From: Gammaproteobacteria bacterium
Lineage (GTDB): Bacteria > Pseudomonadota > Gammaproteobacteria > Pseudomonadales > Ketobacteraceae
Direction of reading: 5' to 3'
Assembly (NCBI GenBank): GCA_013178375.1
Contig: JABLXQ010000060.1
Coordinates: 1-64,000 of the forward strand
Length of the DNA stretch: 64,000 bases
A model generated the notes under the pieces. It had not been told where the DNA came from and ran no database searches. It saw nothing but the letters and a program-made list of their open reading frames with translations. Position numbers and translations under genes: made by a program. Shown here in pieces: positions 62,167 through 64,000 of this stretch (position 1 is its first letter; every line of letters starts with the position of its first letter).

Positions 62167-63069
62167 GTGCATTCCATACAGTCGGTTGCGGAACGGACAG
62201 GGCTGACGCCGGACGTGATCCGCATCTGGGAGCGGCGCTACCAGGCCGTGGCACCGGACCGCACAGCGTCGAACCAGCGTCTGTACAGCGACGACGACGT
62301 GGAGCGGCTGGCGTTGCTGAAACGCATCACCGACAGCGGCCGCCGCATCAGCATCGTAGCCAATCTGAGCAATGACGAACTGCGCCAGATGGCGGCCCAG
62401 GAGCAGAAGGCGCCGCGTCCTGTCGCCACTCCTCGCCAGACTGATCCGCTCGCCATGCAGGAACAGGCGCTGGATGCCATCCTGCAACTGGACCCGGTTC
62501 TATTCGATCATTTGCTGGAGCGGGCGATGGTCAGCTTGGGATCGGTGGGCTTCATGATGCGCTTCGCCGCGCCGCTGATGGTAACGGTGGGCAACCTGTG
62601 GCGCTCTGGCGCCGTGCGCACCTGTCAGGAACATTTCGCCAGCGCGCACCTGCGTTCCTTCCTGGGCCGCTACATGCTGGATGCCAACACTGATCCGCTG
62701 GGGCCGCGTATTGTGATTGCCACCCTGCCGGGCCAGGCCCACGAACTGGGTGCCACCATGGCCGCCGTGGTGGCGGCGCAATCCGGCTGGAATGTGCTGT
62801 ATCTGGGCGCGAATGTGCCCATCGAGGAAATCGCCTTCGCCGCCGACTGCAAGGATGCCCGCGCCGTGGCCATCAGCCTGAGTTATCCGCTGGATGACCC
62901 CCGCGTGCCGGCGCTGCTGAAGGAACTGCGGCAGAAATTGCCGCCGCCGACGACATTGATCGTCGGCGGCATTGGCTCCACCCGGCAACAACCGCTGCTG
63001 GAAGAATTGAAAGCACTGCAGGCCGACGATCTGGTGCAGCTGGCAGAACATCTGGACCAGATGCGGTGA
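62167..63069 (+). CDS. MerR-family regulator with cobalamin-binding photoreceptor domain (CarH/LitR-like)
   Basis: 300 residues from a GTG, 3 bp after the preceding stop. The MerR helix-turn-helix is HSIQSVAERTGLTPDVIRIW, then ERRYQAVAP and RLYSDDDVERLALLKRI. The middle helical cap has the Wx9EH motif of CarH (W145, E155, H156). The C-terminal B12 Rossmann domain has the cobalt-ligand histidine in GQAHELGATMAAVV (about H192) and VLYLGANVP. Such proteins bind adenosylcobalamin in the dark as repressor tetramers and release DNA on light. It is the last gene of the photolyase/desaturase/cfa operon, so it probably controls it. Confidence 0.87.
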   Translation: MHSIQSVAERTGLTPDVIRIWERRYQAVAPDRTASNQRLYSDDDVERLALLKRITDSGRRISIVANLSNDELRQMAAQEQKAPRPVATPRQTDPLAMQEQALDAILQLDPVLFDHLLERAMVSLGSVGFMMRFAAPLMVTVGNLWRSGAVRTCQEHFASAHLRSFLGRYMLDANTDPLGPRIVIATLPGQAHELGATMAAVVAAQSGWNVLYLGANVPIEEIAFAADCKDARAVAISLSYPLDDPRVPALLKELRQKLPPPTTLIVGGIGSTRQQPLLEELKALQADDLVQLAEHLDQMR

Positions 63070-63082
63070 ATGGCTGTGCCGC

Positions 63083-63931
63083 TTATTTGAACCCCATCAA
63101 TCCTCTGACCGTATTCAGCACATCCGCCGGCAGCACCAGCGTTTTCGTGTTGGGCGACGCCGCCAGATCCGTCAGCGCCGTCACATATTTCTCGCCCAGC
63201 AGATAAGTCACCGGCAGCGAATCGCCCTTGATGGATTCCGTCACCAGGGTGATGGCATCGCGGCTGGCATTGGCCAGTACCACCTGCGATTCAGCGTCCT
63301 TGCGACTGGCTTCCAGGCGCCCTTCCGCCTGCAGAATGGCGGCCTGCTTTTCACCTTCCGCCTTGGTCACCGCCGCGCGCCGCTGCCGTTCTGCTGCCGC
63401 CTGCTCCTCCATTGCCCGCTGCATGGTTTCCGACGGTTTGATGTCCTGGATTTCCACCGTCTTCAGCACGATGCCCCAGTCGGCAATATCATCCGAGATC
63501 GCGGTTTTCAGTTTGGCCTTGATCTGGTCCCGCGATGACAGCGCGGAATCCAGCGTCATTTCACCCACGATGGAACGCAGCGACGTCTGCACCAGATTAC
63601 GGATCGCCAAGATGTAATCCTCGACACCGTACACGGCCTTTTCCGGCGTGACGATGTTGATGTACGCCACCGCATTCGCCAGCAGCACCGCGTTGTCGGC
63701 GGTGATCACTTCCTGCGACGGAATGTCCAGCACGATGTCTTTGGTGGTGATGCGATACGGCACTGTGTCCACGTAGGGAATGATGATGTTGAAGCCCGGA
63801 TTCAACGTGCCGTGATACTTGCCCAGCCGCTGCACGATGAATTTGGTTCCCTGCGGCACGATGCGAATGCCCTTGCCCAGGGTGACGATGGCCAGTGCGG
63901 CCACGAAAATGACTACGATCAATCCTTCCAT
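63083..63931 (-). CDS. SPFH/band 7 (stomatin-like) membrane protein
   Basis: 282 residues from the ATG at 63931, which has AGAGGA about 8 nt upstream; the frame extends to 63955. An N-terminal transmembrane helix (EGLIVVIFVAALAIVTLGKG) is followed by the SPFH domain (IRIVPQGTKFIVQRLGKYHG, TTKDIVLDIPSQEVITADNA, VETSLRSIVGEM-like region). A coiled coil rich in Glu, Ala and Arg (AMEEQAAAERQRRAAVTKAE) and a short C-terminal domain complete it. These proteins form large rings in the membrane with an NfeD-type partner, expected just outside the window. It is convergent with the MerR regulator. Confidence 0.9.
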   Translation of the reverse strand: MEGLIVVIFVAALAIVTLGKGIRIVPQGTKFIVQRLGKYHGTLNPGFNIIIPYVDTVPYRITTKDIVLDIPSQEVITADNAVLLANAVAYINIVTPEKAVYGVEDYILAIRNLVQTSLRSIVGEMTLDSALSSRDQIKAKLKTAISDDIADWGIVLKTVEIQDIKPSETMQRAMEEQAAAERQRRAAVTKAEGEKQAAILQAEGRLEASRKDAESQVVLANASRDAITLVTESIKGDSLPVTYLLGEKYVTALTDLAASPNTKTLVLPADVLNTVRGLMGFK

Positions 63932-64000
63932 ATTCTGATCCTCTGGTGATTCCAAAAAAAGTATTCTGCGAAAGTGAATCTAAAAAAGTGGTTCTACAAA

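Overview
The window reads as a chromosomal segment of a gammaproteobacterium, probably a marine or environmental lineage of the Cellvibrionales/Spongiibacteraceae or Alcanivorax/Marinobacter kind. The clues are a MetR regulator and TcdA of gamma type, PhoP/PhoQ-like and RstA/RstB-like pairs, a GlyGly-CTERM protease, a CarH/LitR-type light-cluster regulator, and many CoA-thioester catabolic genes. Base composition is moderately GC-rich with AT-rich promoters. I see no rRNA, tRNA, CRISPR array, prophage or insertion sequence. The taxonomy is an inference from gene content.

Region 1 (1-16 kb) is a CoA-based catabolic island. It holds an acetoacetyl-CoA synthetase (cut by the window edge), a GntR/UTRA repressor, and a divergent operon of Rieske oxygenase, class III CoA-transferase, acyl-CoA dehydrogenase and enoyl-CoA hydratase. 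A ThDP-dependent lyase/decarboxylase and an SDR dehydrogenase follow on the minus strand. Next come a second CoA-transferase, a TetR regulator, an amidohydrolase and a second crotonase. A repeated dyad of form TGTnCGnACA lies in three promoter regions and probably ties the first part into one GntR regulon. The second CoA-transferase and second crotonase both look circularly permuted. FolK-like and FolM-like pterin genes end the region.

Region 2 (16.3-20.3 kb) is an orphan NorD/NorQ cluster: a VWA protein and a MoxR-type AAA+ ATPase, surrounded by four membrane proteins of unknown function (32, 44, about 233 and 134 residues), with no nitric oxide reductase, RuBisCO or copper monooxygenase nearby. 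It is the best candidate here for an undescribed system. A 15-bp perfect inverted repeat precedes the first small gene.

Region 3 (20.4-30.7 kb) carries a TetR regulator, an egtB-egtD ergothioneine pair, a frameshifted glpD, an exported glutaminase, a DUF481 outer-membrane protein, metR, an HxlR regulator and a methyltransferase.

Region 4 (30.8-41 kb) has an RstAB/BfmRS-type two-component pair, a possible leader or small RNA with intrinsic terminator ahead of tag, a TM2 protein, a serine hydrolase with an ArsR regulator, tcdA, a GlyGly-CTERM metalloprotease, a tandem-GAF protein, and a gene-poor stretch with two large hairpins.

Region 5 (41-54 kb) has a large zinc-ribbon/cyclase/ATPase/TPR signalling protein, a DyP peroxidase-cytochrome P450 fusion with a small partner, a 7TMR-DISM hybrid kinase, and an operon of PepSY-like protein, PhoP-like regulator and PhoQ-like kinase, where the kinase appears to start at CTG. 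A 35-residue small gene with its own terminator follows.

Region 6 (54.2-63.1 kb) is a tightly packed light/photo-oxidative-stress operon: DUF523/DUF1722 protein, photolyase, fatty acid desaturase, FAD oxidoreductase, DUF1365, cyclopropane fatty acid synthase, DUF2878, an exported DUF protein, and a B12-binding MerR regulator with the CarH motif. A stomatin-like SPFH gene on the opposite strand closes the window.
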